Assembly: GCA_947473395.1 (NCBI GenBank)
Contig: CANJEC010000003.1
Coordinates: forward strand, 1 to 35,856
DNA from: Actinomycetota bacterium
GTDB taxonomy: Bacteria > Actinomycetota > Acidimicrobiia > Acidimicrobiales > Microtrichaceae
Direction: 5' to 3'
Length of the DNA: 35,856 nt
This document shows, piece after piece, positions 1 to 9,228 of this stretch (position 1 is the first letter of the stretch; every line of letters starts with the position of its first letter). The position numbers and the translations under genes are program-made. The notes below the pieces were generated by a model. That model had not been told where the DNA came from, made no database searches, and saw nothing but the letters and a program-made list of their open reading frames with translations.

Positions 1-1
1 A

Positions 2-658
2 AACAGCTTGCACCTTGGCTTCAACGTGGTCCGCTACCCGCAAGACCATTCGCTCTCTTCGGCAACAGCAGAGGAACTCTCAGAGGCGATTGCCCTGTGG
101 GAAGCACTGCTGCAGGAGCAATGGTCGCTCGATGCGCCGCAATTGAGTCAGGCGGGGCAGGAAAACCTGCGCCGCATAGAAGGCATCCTGTCCGAGGCGC
201 GAGGCTGGCTTCTAGCCACCGACGCTCAAACCGCGGGACTTGAAATCCGTTCAAGCAGCGCGTCGGCGGCTCAGGATCGGCGTCGCGACTGGCTCGGATT
301 GCTTGCAGAGATGGCTGCAAGCACGTACAACTCAGATGCCCTTCTCACAGAAGATGCCTTTGAGCTTGAACTGACGCATGTGCTCGCCGAGTTTGACCAG
401 AAAGTCGCGCCCCAAGACAGGGCTAGACGGCTAGCAATGGCTCTTGCAGAATTCTCTGACGACTCACTCGGACCGGCTGAGATTGAGGCCTTCGATCAGT
501 TCGCGGCGACTCTTGCAACCTCTGCAGTAACGCCCAGAATCCGCCTCATGACGGGATTGCCCCCGGCACTTATCGCTCAAGGCGTGATCAACTTGGATCC
601 CAAAGTTCTGGCCGCTCGTTTCGACTCCTTCTTTCCTCCCGAGAGGAACCACCCATGA
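2..658 (+). CDS. C-terminal part of an unidentified protein (5' truncated by window edge)
   Basis: Frame is open to the window start (aac agc ttg cac...), so the TTG at 8 is probably not the true start. Stop TGA (656-658) overlaps the ATG (655) of the next gene (ATGA). No family recognised. Confidence 0.6.
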   Translation, partial: NSLHLGFNVVRYPQDHSLSSATAEELSEAIALWEALLQEQWSLDAPQLSQAGQENLRRIEGILSEARGWLLATDAQTAGLEIRSSSASAAQDRRRDWLGLLAEMAASTYNSDALLTEDAFELELTHVLAEFDQKVAPQDRARRLAMALAEFSDDSLGPAEIEAFDQFAATLATSAVTPRIRLMTGLPPALIAQGVINLDPKVLAARFDSFFPPERNHP

Positions 659-2073
659 TCAAATCTGCCTGCTACGCACCCCACTCAGCGCTCTACTTTC
701 GCCCCGATGGGCTCGTCCACGCCTGTTGCGTGACTGGCTTCTCGATCGGGACAGTGTTCGGGCCGGAGCGAGAAAGCCTTCGTGATATCTGGCATGGGGT
801 TACCTTGGCTGCTCAGCGGCAGGTGCTTGAGGCAGATGCGTTCGACCTTGGCTGTCAGGAATGCGAATTTGTCGCAGAGTCCGGCGGGCGTGAGGCCACC
901 GTGGCGTATCACTTCGATCGCTTCGAGTCGGGATCACCCCACGAGTTCCCGAAGATGCTCGACCTAGCGCTTTCGAGTCGCTGCAACCTGCAATGCGTGA
1001 TGTGTAACGGCGGTCTCTCCTCGGCAATTCGAACCCAACGTGAGGGCCTTCCGCCGTTGCCGGATTGTTACGATGACCGGTTCTTCGAAGAACTCGATGA
1101 GTTCCTACCTCACCTAGAGCGTTTGCAGTTCAAGGGAGGAGAGCCATTCCTAGCAAGAGAGAATCAACGTATCTGGGACCGGTTGATTGAACTTGGACTC
1201 ACCCCAGAAGTGACGGTGACCACGAACGGAACACTCTTCAATGACCGGGTCGCTCACTACGTGCGAGAACTGCGCATGCACCCCAATATCTCGGTTGATG
1301 GCATGGAGGCCGAGACGATAGAAGCCATTCGCGTGGGGGTGGATGCTCAACGGCTGTGGCACAACATCGATAGGTTCCAAGAACTAGCCGAAGAGGCCGG
1401 AAACGGAATGACCTTGAGTTTCTGCCTGATGCCAATGAATTGGCGCGAAGTGCTTCCCTTTCTTGCAGAGGCCGACCGCCGCCAGCTGAACTGCAACGTC
1501 ATCTTTGTGAACCAGCCACAGCAGTACGACCTGCTGCGTCTGCCACGAGAAGAGCTGACAGAAGTCCTCGCCGAGCTGTCCTCAGTAGAGATGAACCTGA
1601 CTGGCGATGCGCCGCGGAACTGCCATGCCGAGGTGCTCGAACGGATTCAATCCCACCTAGAAAACCCGGTGGATCTTGTTGTGAGCTCGGTACTCATGAC
1701 ATCGCGACCTATAGACAGAGAAGCTCAAGCCGAGCTTCGAGCGATGCTGATTGATGAGTTTGGATGCGAGCCGATGCTGGTACAGGCCGAGGACGGAATT
1801 GTTTGTTCTATTGAGGTGCCCGACTGGGCTTCCTGGTTGGGTTCTGATGACTTCGTCGGGGGGCAGCTTGATTTGTTGGACAAACTCATTGAGCAGCGCT
1901 GCGGGCCCGTAACGAACAAGTGGCTGGTCTCTCCGATGCACGGAGTCGTGGTGCTTGCAATTGAGGTACAGACCGAGACAGGCGCCCGACAGCTTCGCGT
2001 TTATCGCCTTGTGGATGCGGAATCGGGCAGACAGCGGGTCTATGTGGTGGACGCAGCTAGCTCTGCTGATTAG
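655..2073 (+). CDS. Twitch/SPASM-like radical SAM protein, auxiliary Cys motif N-terminal to the rSAM core
   Basis: 472 aa. N-terminal CYAP..HACC..GCQEC; then rSAM CxxxCxxC (CNLQCVMC), GGEPF and TTNGT motifs. Paralog of the 7276-9228 protein. Confidence 0.88.
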   Translation: MIKSACYAPHSALYFRPDGLVHACCVTGFSIGTVFGPERESLRDIWHGVTLAAQRQVLEADAFDLGCQECEFVAESGGREATVAYHFDRFESGSPHEFPKMLDLALSSRCNLQCVMCNGGLSSAIRTQREGLPPLPDCYDDRFFEELDEFLPHLERLQFKGGEPFLARENQRIWDRLIELGLTPEVTVTTNGTLFNDRVAHYVRELRMHPNISVDGMEAETIEAIRVGVDAQRLWHNIDRFQELAEEAGNGMTLSFCLMPMNWREVLPFLAEADRRQLNCNVIFVNQPQQYDLLRLPREELTEVLAELSSVEMNLTGDAPRNCHAEVLERIQSHLENPVDLVVSSVLMTSRPIDREAQAELRAMLIDEFGCEPMLVQAEDGIVCSIEVPDWASWLGSDDFVGGQLDLLDKLIEQRCGPVTNKWLVSPMHGVVVLAIEVQTETGARQLRVYRLVDAESGRQRVYVVDAASSAD

Positions 2074-3893
2074 TCCAGTTCGAGTTCGACTGCTGCGCCA
2101 GTCCATTCCGGCTGTTCTGTTCGGTCCAATATGCAGTCTTCGAGCGCCAGATAATCCATGTCTGTAGTCATGAAGCACCGATAGGCGTCCTCGGGGGTGT
2201 ACACGATTGGCTCACCACGCACGTTGAACGAAGTGTTGATCAGGATCGGGCAGCCAGTCAGGTCATTGAACGCGCTGAGCAAGTGATGAAAGGCCGGAAA
2301 GCGTGTCGCGTCGACGGTCTGCACCCTGGCTGAGCCATCAACGTGGGTAACTGCGGGGATCTCAGAGTCAATAGCATTGAGTTGCTCAAAGATGCTCGCA
2401 CCAGCAATTGGTTCGCCTTGAGTTCCCCTGCGGCTTTCAAGGACTGGGGCAGTGAAGAGCATGTACGGGGATTCGTGGTCCAGTTCGAACCACTCGTCGG
2501 CATGTTCAGCCATCACCGCAGGTGCAAAGGGTCTGAATGACTCTCGCTGTTTGATCTTTTCGTTGAGCACGCGTTGCATTGTGGGGGAGCGAGGATCGGC
2601 AAGAATCGAACGGTTCCCAAGGGCGCGGGGGCCGAATTCCATGCGGCCCTGGAACATGCCAACCACATTGCCCGCGGCAAGCAATGTTGCTAAGTGCTGA
2701 GCACGTTTGTCTGCATTCTCGATTCGCGTGAAGGGCCGGCCGTGTTCCTCTAATTCTGCCGAGATAGCCTCGCTAGAAAAGGCTGGACCAAGCTGGGCGC
2801 CAGCCATGGCGTCGCCGGTTTTCACCGAACGGCTGTGTCCTCCGATCTGGTGCCAAGCCCATAGTGCTGCGCCGAGTGCGCTACCGGCATCGCCCGCAGC
2901 GGGTTGCACCCAAATTTCTTCGAACGGTCCATCCGCCTGCAGGCGGGCATTCGCCACGCAGTTCAAGGCAACTCCGCCGGCAAGGACAAGGTTCTTCTCT
3001 CCGGTAACTGCAGCAGCATGTTGTGCCATTTTCAGGACGACGTCTTCGAGCACAACTTGAATCGATCTTGCAAGGTCGCATTCGCGTTGGGTGATCTCGG
3101 ATTCGGGTTGCCGAGGGGGCCCGCCGAAGATCACATCGAATTGATGATTCGTCATCTTGGTGCCGGCTAGGAAGTCGAAGTAGTTCATGTTGAGTGTGAA
3201 CGAACCCTCGGCTGATACATCGATGAGGTGATCAGAGATGGCCTGGGCAAATCGCGGCTGCCCATAGGGAGCCAGGCCCATAAGCTTGTATTCGCCGGAG
3301 TTCACCTTGAAGCCGGCTTGATAGGTAAACGCGGAGTACAACAATCCGAGCGAGTTCGGAAAGCGCAGTTCCTCAAGCAGTTCAATCTCTTTGCCGGACC
3401 CTCTGCCGAGAGAACTCGTCGCCCATTCTCCTACCCCGTCGAGAGTGAGGATTGCTGCATGCTCAAATGGTGACGGGTAGAACGCTGCGGCTGCATGGCT
3501 CAGGTGATGATCCGAAAACAGGAGAGTTTCGGGTAGTTCGTATCCGAGCTGCCTGAGCGCCTTCTCAATTTCGTAGGGGGTCCACAATTTGCGATTCAGC
3601 CACTCCGACATCGCAGCGTGAATGCTTCGCAACCCTGCAGGCCCAGCCGCTGCGTAGGTCCGTAGGACCCGTGAAAAAGTCGAGAGTGGCTTGTCGTAGT
3701 AGGCAATACTCGAGAGTCCATCCACCGGAACCTGTGCCTCTTCAAGGCACCACTGAATTGCAGAAATCGGAAAGCGTGGGTCGTGCTTGCGACGCGTAAA
3801 GCGTTCCTCTTGTGCTGCGGCCACAATCTCACCGTCACGCAGGACTGCGGCAGCTGAGTCGTGGTACAGGCCGCTGATCCCTAAAACGAACAT
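2070..3893 (-). CDS. Carbamoyltransferase, NodU/CmcH (SxtI-like) family, copy 1
   Basis: MFVLGISGLYHDSAAAVLRDGEIVAAAQEERFTRRKHDPRFP; SDHHLSHAAAAFYPSPF; GGVALNCVANARL; GRMEFGPRALGNRSILADPRS; INTSFNVRGEPIV. The ORF track start (4061) is too long: ATG at 3893 begins the conserved domain and sits 7 nt after a TACTCT box. Confidence 0.93.
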   Translation of the reverse strand: MFVLGISGLYHDSAAAVLRDGEIVAAAQEERFTRRKHDPRFPISAIQWCLEEAQVPVDGLSSIAYYDKPLSTFSRVLRTYAAAGPAGLRSIHAAMSEWLNRKLWTPYEIEKALRQLGYELPETLLFSDHHLSHAAAAFYPSPFEHAAILTLDGVGEWATSSLGRGSGKEIELLEELRFPNSLGLLYSAFTYQAGFKVNSGEYKLMGLAPYGQPRFAQAISDHLIDVSAEGSFTLNMNYFDFLAGTKMTNHQFDVIFGGPPRQPESEITQRECDLARSIQVVLEDVVLKMAQHAAAVTGEKNLVLAGGVALNCVANARLQADGPFEEIWVQPAAGDAGSALGAALWAWHQIGGHSRSVKTGDAMAGAQLGPAFSSEAISAELEEHGRPFTRIENADKRAQHLATLLAAGNVVGMFQGRMEFGPRALGNRSILADPRSPTMQRVLNEKIKQRESFRPFAPAVMAEHADEWFELDHESPYMLFTAPVLESRRGTQGEPIAGASIFEQLNAIDSEIPAVTHVDGSARVQTVDATRFPAFHHLLSAFNDLTGCPILINTSFNVRGEPIVYTPEDAYRCFMTTDMDYLALEDCILDRTEQPEWTGAAVELELD

Positions 3894-3949
3894 GGCTGGT
3901 AGAGTAGTAGTCCTGTTCGGGTGCGGGCCCACAGTAAGAAGGAGGACGG

Positions 3950-5995
3950 GTGGAAGAGACTCAATCACCCCCCAGATGGGCTTGGCGGCACTTCGTTCCG
4001 GTACTGGCGCCGCTGGCCATAGGCCTGTTGTTTTTCCTTCTCGGCGAGTCTTCACGCGCAATAGTTCTCTGGGTCATTGCAGGGATCACCCTGGTGCTGG
4101 TCCTGTTCGGCGTACCCGTAGATCGGTATCTGGCGCGCTTCGGTGTGTGGATTGCAAACGGAGTCGGACTGATTGCGAGTCTTGGAATTGGCTTACTGCT
4201 GATTTCTGCCGGATGGGTGACTCGGTTGTTCCGCCGCGACCCGCTCACGCCTCGCAGCCGCAAGGGAAATGGTTGGCAACTTGCAGCGAGTAGCGAAGAC
4301 TCCAACTTCCTCGCAACGGCAACCTACGGTCTTGAAAGCGGCAGCACCTCTCGTGGCTTGGCGAGTAAACCTAGGGGCCTGCGTGGATTTGGACGCGGAG
4401 CAGTCATGGCAGTTGGGGCCGTGACCTTGTTGTTGCTTGCAGACCTAGGTGTTGGTCTTGCTTGGGATCAGATTTCTGGGCCGGGCTCCCCCGCGGCTCA
4501 GATCGTTGATCGCGTGAATTTCACGGGAAATACCAATACCGTGGCCGATAGTCGTGCGAGTTCACCAGCCATGCAGGCATACCCCTGGGCCGAAGACTAC
4601 TTCCGAGAGATCCAAATCACACCCTCTTCCTATTGGCCCTTCACTGAATCTCGTCCGATCTCTTTTGAGGGTGAGTATGTCAATATCGAGGGGTGGTCGC
4701 GAACCTCTTATGCGCCAGCGGATCTTGCCAAAAATACGCCCGTGGTGTGGATGTTCGGCGGGTCTACCACCTGGGGTGAAGGTCAACGCGATGGCTACAC
4801 CATTGCCTCGTACCTTGGTCGGATTGCAAAGGATGCGGGTACTCCAATTCGGGTCGTGAACTACGGCCAACGTGGCTGGACACATTTTCAAGAGATGATT
4901 CTGTTTGAACAGCTCTTAGCCTCTGAGCCAGCACCAGCGGTTGCCATCTTTTATGACGGGGCGAATGAGATTAACGCACAGACGCTCGGGGCCAAGGGGG
5001 TGCCTTCGCACACTCTGGCAGATCAATATGCAGAAAAGATCAGCGGAGGAATCTCGGATGAGTTTGCACTAGACGAGCCGCCTCCGGCGCCGCCGTCTAA
5101 GGCACAGCTTGCATGGGAGTCGTATCTGAGCCACTCGGCAATACAGCAATTTGTTCGACTGGTGAAGAACCAGTTCGACACGCCAGTGGGGGCATCTGAG
5201 GCTGCAGTTCATCAGAGTGCTGCTGTTCATCAAGATGGCGGCTCGAAGGAGGGCTTTAGCGAGACCTATGTCAAGACGGAACAGGACGCGCAGCGAGCAA
5301 TTGACGTGTACGAACGAGGACGCTTCTTGACCACCCAACTTGCCGAGGAGTACGGAGTCAGACCGATCTTCTTTTGGCAACCCGTCATGGCAGGCCAAGC
5401 CGAAGTTTGGGCCAACGATCATATTTCGGATCCGACTGTCAACATCAGTGATGCCCTAGATGGACGCGAGGATGTCTACATCGACGGGGGCCACACCAAT
5501 GAAGAAGGTGCCCGTATTGTTGCGGAGCGGATCTGGACTGACATCGCACCTGCAGTCAAGGCGCCAAGTCTGCCGCCGTCTCGACGGTCGAGTCGGCCTG
5601 CAGTGCCCGCAGCTACTCCCGCGCCAACTAGCGAGGAGACCCTCGAGTCTGCGCGAGTCTCGCTCAACGAAGCGGCTCTAAATCCGTGCGATCTCGGAAC
5701 CTGGTCCTCACGGCTTGGGGTGCTGAAGGCCTCGAGCCCTGAGGAAACAACCAAGGTTATCGAGCTCTCAAGGGAGTTTCTGCTGCTCCTTGCGGGGCAA
5801 CTTCCTGCTGATCAGTCGGCGGTTCGTCAGGCTCTCACTTCGGCCTCATCAAAACTGGTGAAACAAGCGGCTGCGGCCGAGGTGGATCCTGCAGTCCCGT
5901 TGCTTGCACAACTGCCGCTGGCCAACGATGCAGAGTTCCGTTCAGCTATCGAGACGGGTCTAGCCGTCAACGCCTCGGTGAACAGCTGCGGGTAA
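3950..5995 (+). CDS. Membrane protein: N-terminal SxtJ-like multi-TM domain fused to SGNH/GDSL-like hydrolase domain, copy 1
   Basis: GTG start with upstream ggagga. N-terminal hydrophobic helices ending ..GWVTRLFRRDPLTPRSRKGNGWQLA. SGNH-like blocks: FGGSTTWG, NYGQRGW, FYDGANEIN, DGGHTNEEGARIVAERI. C-terminal Pro/Ser linker plus extra domain. Confidence 0.8.
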   Translation: MEETQSPPRWAWRHFVPVLAPLAIGLLFFLLGESSRAIVLWVIAGITLVLVLFGVPVDRYLARFGVWIANGVGLIASLGIGLLLISAGWVTRLFRRDPLTPRSRKGNGWQLAASSEDSNFLATATYGLESGSTSRGLASKPRGLRGFGRGAVMAVGAVTLLLLADLGVGLAWDQISGPGSPAAQIVDRVNFTGNTNTVADSRASSPAMQAYPWAEDYFREIQITPSSYWPFTESRPISFEGEYVNIEGWSRTSYAPADLAKNTPVVWMFGGSTTWGEGQRDGYTIASYLGRIAKDAGTPIRVVNYGQRGWTHFQEMILFEQLLASEPAPAVAIFYDGANEINAQTLGAKGVPSHTLADQYAEKISGGISDEFALDEPPPAPPSKAQLAWESYLSHSAIQQFVRLVKNQFDTPVGASEAAVHQSAAVHQDGGSKEGFSETYVKTEQDAQRAIDVYERGRFLTTQLAEEYGVRPIFFWQPVMAGQAEVWANDHISDPTVNISDALDGREDVYIDGGHTNEEGARIVAERIWTDIAPAVKAPSLPPSRRSSRPAVPAATPAPTSEETLESARVSLNEAALNPCDLGTWSSRLGVLKASSPEETTKVIELSREFLLLLAGQLPADQSAVRQALTSASSKLVKQAAAAEVDPAVPLLAQLPLANDAEFRSAIETGLAVNASVNSCG

Positions 5996-6032
5996 TTCCT
6001 AGCTCAGCACACTAGCTACTGGGTGCTGCCCA

Positions 6033-7070
6033 CTAGTTTTTGTTGGGACCCTGCTGATCGGCTTCTTCTTGAGCCGCTCTGTTGTTGAGCCTGATGGCCA
6101 ATTCCGGCAGGGCAACCTGCACCAGCTCGTTGTCTGGGGAAACCCCGACGAGTTCTTCAATACACAGGCGACTTGCCCGGTCCAAGTCGCCATGCAGTGT
6201 GTAGAGGTGTACGTACGCGCCGCGAACGTTTCTTTGGCGGACGGAATCAACGAGCGCTGCAGCCCAATCGAATGCATCCGAAACCTGGTCTTCGGAATAG
6301 TCCGAGAAATGATCCGGCTCGAATGCACTTTGGGGGAGCGGGGTGAGTAGGCGAAAGGGAACCGACCCTGAGTGCGGAACCTGATCAAGCACCTGAAAGT
6401 GCTCGCGGTAACGGTGATGCCACAGGTGGAGCCAGGGGGTACACGCGTGGGCCCAGTCTTGCTCGACCACCGTTCCCCCAACTTGTAGCGAACGGTAGAA
6501 CGTGGCCTTGAGGTGATTCCAGATATCCCAGGTTTTGGCAACATCGTTGAACAAGAACTCGATCGGAGAATCAGAGGACCAAGACTCATCGGATACGTCA
6601 CCTTGATGAGCAGTGACCAGGCCCCGGTCCTGACCAAGACGGCTCTTATAGAGCGGCAAGAACGACTCCCCATTATGAAATCGACCACTCAGCGGCAACT
6701 CGGCTGTGCGGTCTTCGATGTCTTCGAAGATAAACAGGTCGTAGCTGTCAATCGTTGCTGAGTGAACAGAGGAATTTTGCCTGAGGCCTTTCAGGATTCC
6801 AATGGTGATATCACCAAGAAATGGTCCAAGCTCCACTACTGCGCCTGACCCAGTGAACTCGGTGGCCATATAGCGGGTCACCCAAGCAACCTCCCAAGGG
6901 GAGCAGATATCGACGAGGGCGAGCGGGTCAGTAAAGAAGCTGCGGGGGAACCAGCGCCACAATGGCTTACCCGCTGAATATTCCCAGCGGAACCTGCGGA
7001 TTCGGCTCTTGATTCCATAGGAACGCTCTCGTAACGAGAGCTCATTTTGGGTCCAGACCTGTTGTGCCAT
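6033..7070 (-). CDS. Class I SAM-dependent methyltransferase-like protein
   Basis: VVELGPFLGDITIGILKGL (motif I-like); IEFLFNDVAKTWDIWNHLKATFYRSLQVGGTVVEQDW. Start placed at ATG 7070 (MAQQVWTQNEL). Confidence 0.7.
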   Translation of the reverse strand: MAQQVWTQNELSLRERSYGIKSRIRRFRWEYSAGKPLWRWFPRSFFTDPLALVDICSPWEVAWVTRYMATEFTGSGAVVELGPFLGDITIGILKGLRQNSSVHSATIDSYDLFIFEDIEDRTAELPLSGRFHNGESFLPLYKSRLGQDRGLVTAHQGDVSDESWSSDSPIEFLFNDVAKTWDIWNHLKATFYRSLQVGGTVVEQDWAHACTPWLHLWHHRYREHFQVLDQVPHSGSVPFRLLTPLPQSAFEPDHFSDYSEDQVSDAFDWAAALVDSVRQRNVRGAYVHLYTLHGDLDRASRLCIEELVGVSPDNELVQVALPELAIRLNNRAAQEEADQQGPNKN

Positions 7071-7108
7071 TAGGCGTTTCCTTCTCTTGGAGCGTCGGAA
7101 TGCATGGT

Positions 7109-7279
7109 CTAGAACAACGTGTAGACAGCCACTGGCACAACTGCTTGGGTAGTAGCTACTGCAAGACCAATCAGACCGAGCAGCGCCATCAGCGGGATGA
7201 ACCACCAGACTCGGTTGACTAGGGCAAAGCTGGCTGTTTCTCGGCACAGTCGAATCAGATGCTTCATGCGTAGCCTCAT
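7109..7279 (-). CDS. DUF5989 / SxtK-like small membrane protein, copy 1 (56 aa)
   Basis: Manual translation: MRLRMKHLIRLCRETASFALVNRVWWFIPLMALLGLIGLAVATTQAVVPVAVYTLF*. Start ATG overlaps the TGA of the upstream radical SAM gene (ATGA at 7276-7279). Below the length cut-off of the supplied ORF track. Confidence 0.85.
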   Translation of the reverse strand: MRLRMKHLIRLCRETASFALVNRVWWFIPLMALLGLIGLAVATTQAVVPVAVYTLF

Positions 7280-9228
7280 GACGGCCCCAACTCTTGGCTA
7301 CCGATATAGACCACTACGGCCTCATCAAGTCGCTCTACGATGACGCGCAACTGCAGACTCTGAGAAGATCCCTCGCCTGAAAAGCTCACCAAGCTGTCAG
7401 CGATAAAGCCGCTCGGACCAGGTGAGACGGTCATAGCACCGTGGCCGTTCACGAGTCGGCTGAGCACCGCTTGAGTGTTCAGCCCAAGGAGGCTTGCCTC
7501 GCTCTCAACTTCAATGACTTCGAGCCTGCCGCTGCTCGAAAGGATCTGTTCATCACGGTCGCAGTTCAGCAAAATCACGTGATCAGCGCCGCACCAATCC
7601 TCAAGAACTGCTCTCGGATTCTCTGGCAAGACAGGTGGCTCAGGTGGGTTTCGCACAGCAAGAAAAGCCGTAGTTGTTGACTCGGCAGTACTCCAAGCAA
7701 TCCGAAACTGCCGGCTGTCGGCGTCTGGTGCATCGCCAATTACTAAGTCGTGAATCAGGTCGCTCGCAGTCTCACGTCTTGGTACCTCGCTGCCGAGTTG
7801 ATCGCAGAGCTTTGCGATGAGCTGCTCAGGGGTTCTGGCCTCCTGTAGGCCGAGTCGAGAGAAGTAATACGAGCGCTCACCGAACTCGAAACGACTCTCA
7901 TTCGGATCAGTGCCAGGCGGGGAATCCTCGGTTGAATTCTGGCTTGCATCCTGAATAACGACTCGTGCAGGCGACTCGCCACCCACCCATTCTGACAACA
8001 ACCGCGCGGCCTGTTCAGCCCAGGTTTCCGATTTCTCCTGAGCCTCACTCCACGGGCGGATGTATTGCAACTGCCCCGCCTCGAGGGTGGAAAGTCGATT
8101 ACGAAGTGCATCGAGCTGTCCTTCCCAGACTGGCCGAAGCGTGGTCAGCGAAGCAGCAAGGCCGCCCTCGTCGCGCTCCATGGTGTTGACCACGTGGCGG
8201 AGTTCATCGGGCGGCATCTGAAACAAGCTGAGTTCGACTGGAAAGACGACCTCGTTGATACCAACCTGAAATTCTCGATCCTCGGCAAAACGCAGAAACT
8301 GTGCAAACTCATGCCAGTTCGATCGCATCAGGCAGTGGGCCAAGCTCACTTTTGTGCCGTGCCTGGCGGCGTAGGACTCAAACCTGTCCAAGTTGACCAT
8401 GACCTGTTCGAACTCGGCACCGATACGGATTCCCTCATAGGTCGGTGCTGTAATGCCATCGAGTGACAAAACGAATGACATTGGCAACTGCTCGCAGATT
8501 TTTTCGATCCGGTCTGACCATTGTGTCCCATTCGTTGTGACAGCGACCTGAGGCGGGTTCGGCAACTTGGCGAGCATAGCCATGACCCGCAGCGGCTCCT
8601 TGCCGAGGAAAGGCTCGCCCCCTAGAAAGTTCACCTTCTCGAGGTGAGGTAGGAACTCCGCGAGTTCTTCGAAAAAGGAGTCCCCGTAGACTGCGGGAAG
8701 TGGCGGCCGCTGCTCCCGATGCGCCCTGATCGACGAGGACCAATCGCCGTTGCACATCTGGCACTGCAGGTTGCAGGAATTCGTCATCGAGAATTCCATC
8801 TGCACGGGCCAGCGGGGATGCTGTTCGGTCACCGTGTGGTCATCAAAGATTCTTGCAAAGACGATTGCTTCGTCGCCCTGTTGCACTTGCCATTCACAGA
8901 ACCCGCATCCCTCGGAGAAGTCCCCAACTTCTAAAGCAGCGCGCATGCGAAGCGTGTTGGGGCTTTCCCAAATCTCACGGATGGATTGTTCCGTCACGCT
9001 CCCCATCAAGGCGCCAGTGTTCTGACAGCAGGCGCGAACCTTGCCGAATTGATCAAAATACATCGACACGGTTGGCGCGTAGCAGGTTGACTCAAACGCC
9101 TTGGCTGCAATTTTTTCGGATCGGGTGGCCCCTAGGTTCTGTTTGGCAGGACCTAGGTCTTGTTGCGGCGACGGAGTTCTTCCGATTGATCTGCGGAGCT
9201 TCCTAGTGACTCGCTGTTGCAGGTTCAT
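7276..9228 (-). CDS. Twitch/SPASM-like radical SAM protein with C-terminal extension, auxiliary Cys motif N-terminal
   Basis: STCYAPTVSMYFDQFGKVRACCQNTG..GCGFC; CNLQCQMC; LGGEPF; TTNGT. Start reassigned to ATG 9228 (MNLQQRVTRK), which forms an ATGA overlap with the upstream gene's stop (9225-9227). Confidence 0.88.
   Translation of the reverse strand: MNLQQRVTRKLRRSIGRTPSPQQDLGPAKQNLGATRSEKIAAKAFESTCYAPTVSMYFDQFGKVRACCQNTGALMGSVTEQSIREIWESPNTLRMRAALEVGDFSEGCGFCEWQVQQGDEAIVFARIFDDHTVTEQHPRWPVQMEFSMTNSCNLQCQMCNGDWSSSIRAHREQRPPLPAVYGDSFFEELAEFLPHLEKVNFLGGEPFLGKEPLRVMAMLAKLPNPPQVAVTTNGTQWSDRIEKICEQLPMSFVLSLDGITAPTYEGIRIGAEFEQVMVNLDRFESYAARHGTKVSLAHCLMRSNWHEFAQFLRFAEDREFQVGINEVVFPVELSLFQMPPDELRHVVNTMERDEGGLAASLTTLRPVWEGQLDALRNRLSTLEAGQLQYIRPWSEAQEKSETWAEQAARLLSEWVGGESPARVVIQDASQNSTEDSPPGTDPNESRFEFGERSYYFSRLGLQEARTPEQLIAKLCDQLGSEVPRRETASDLIHDLVIGDAPDADSRQFRIAWSTAESTTTAFLAVRNPPEPPVLPENPRAVLEDWCGADHVILLNCDRDEQILSSSGRLEVIEVESEASLLGLNTQAVLSRLVNGHGAMTVSPGPSGFIADSLVSFSGEGSSQSLQLRVIVERLDEAVVVYIGSQELGPS

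Noticed and set aside
1657-2178. 173 aa minus-strand ORF
   Set aside because: Antisense to the radical SAM gene and overlaps the carbamoyltransferase 3' end; no motif.
2933-2946. Perfect palindrome CCGCCTGCAGGCGG
   Set aside because: Inside the carbamoyltransferase CDS, short and GC-rich; no second copy noticed, so probably incidental.
2707-3060. 117 aa plus-strand ORF antisense to carbamoyltransferase copy 1
   Set aside because: Shadow ORF; low-complexity Ala/Ser/Cys translation.
5203-5238. Near-tandem 18-nt repeat encoding AVHQSA/AVHQDG
   Set aside because: Two imperfect copies in a linker-like region of the SGNH protein; too small to interpret.
6007-6050. Possible terminator hairpin (CAGCAC...GTGCTG) between convergent genes
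   Set aside because: Six-bp stem with 12-nt loop and only a weak T tract; not convincing.
5999-6688. 229 aa minus-strand ORF
   Set aside because: Out-of-frame overlap with the methyltransferase gene on the same strand; composition is non-coding-like and the methyltransferase frame has the recognisable motif.
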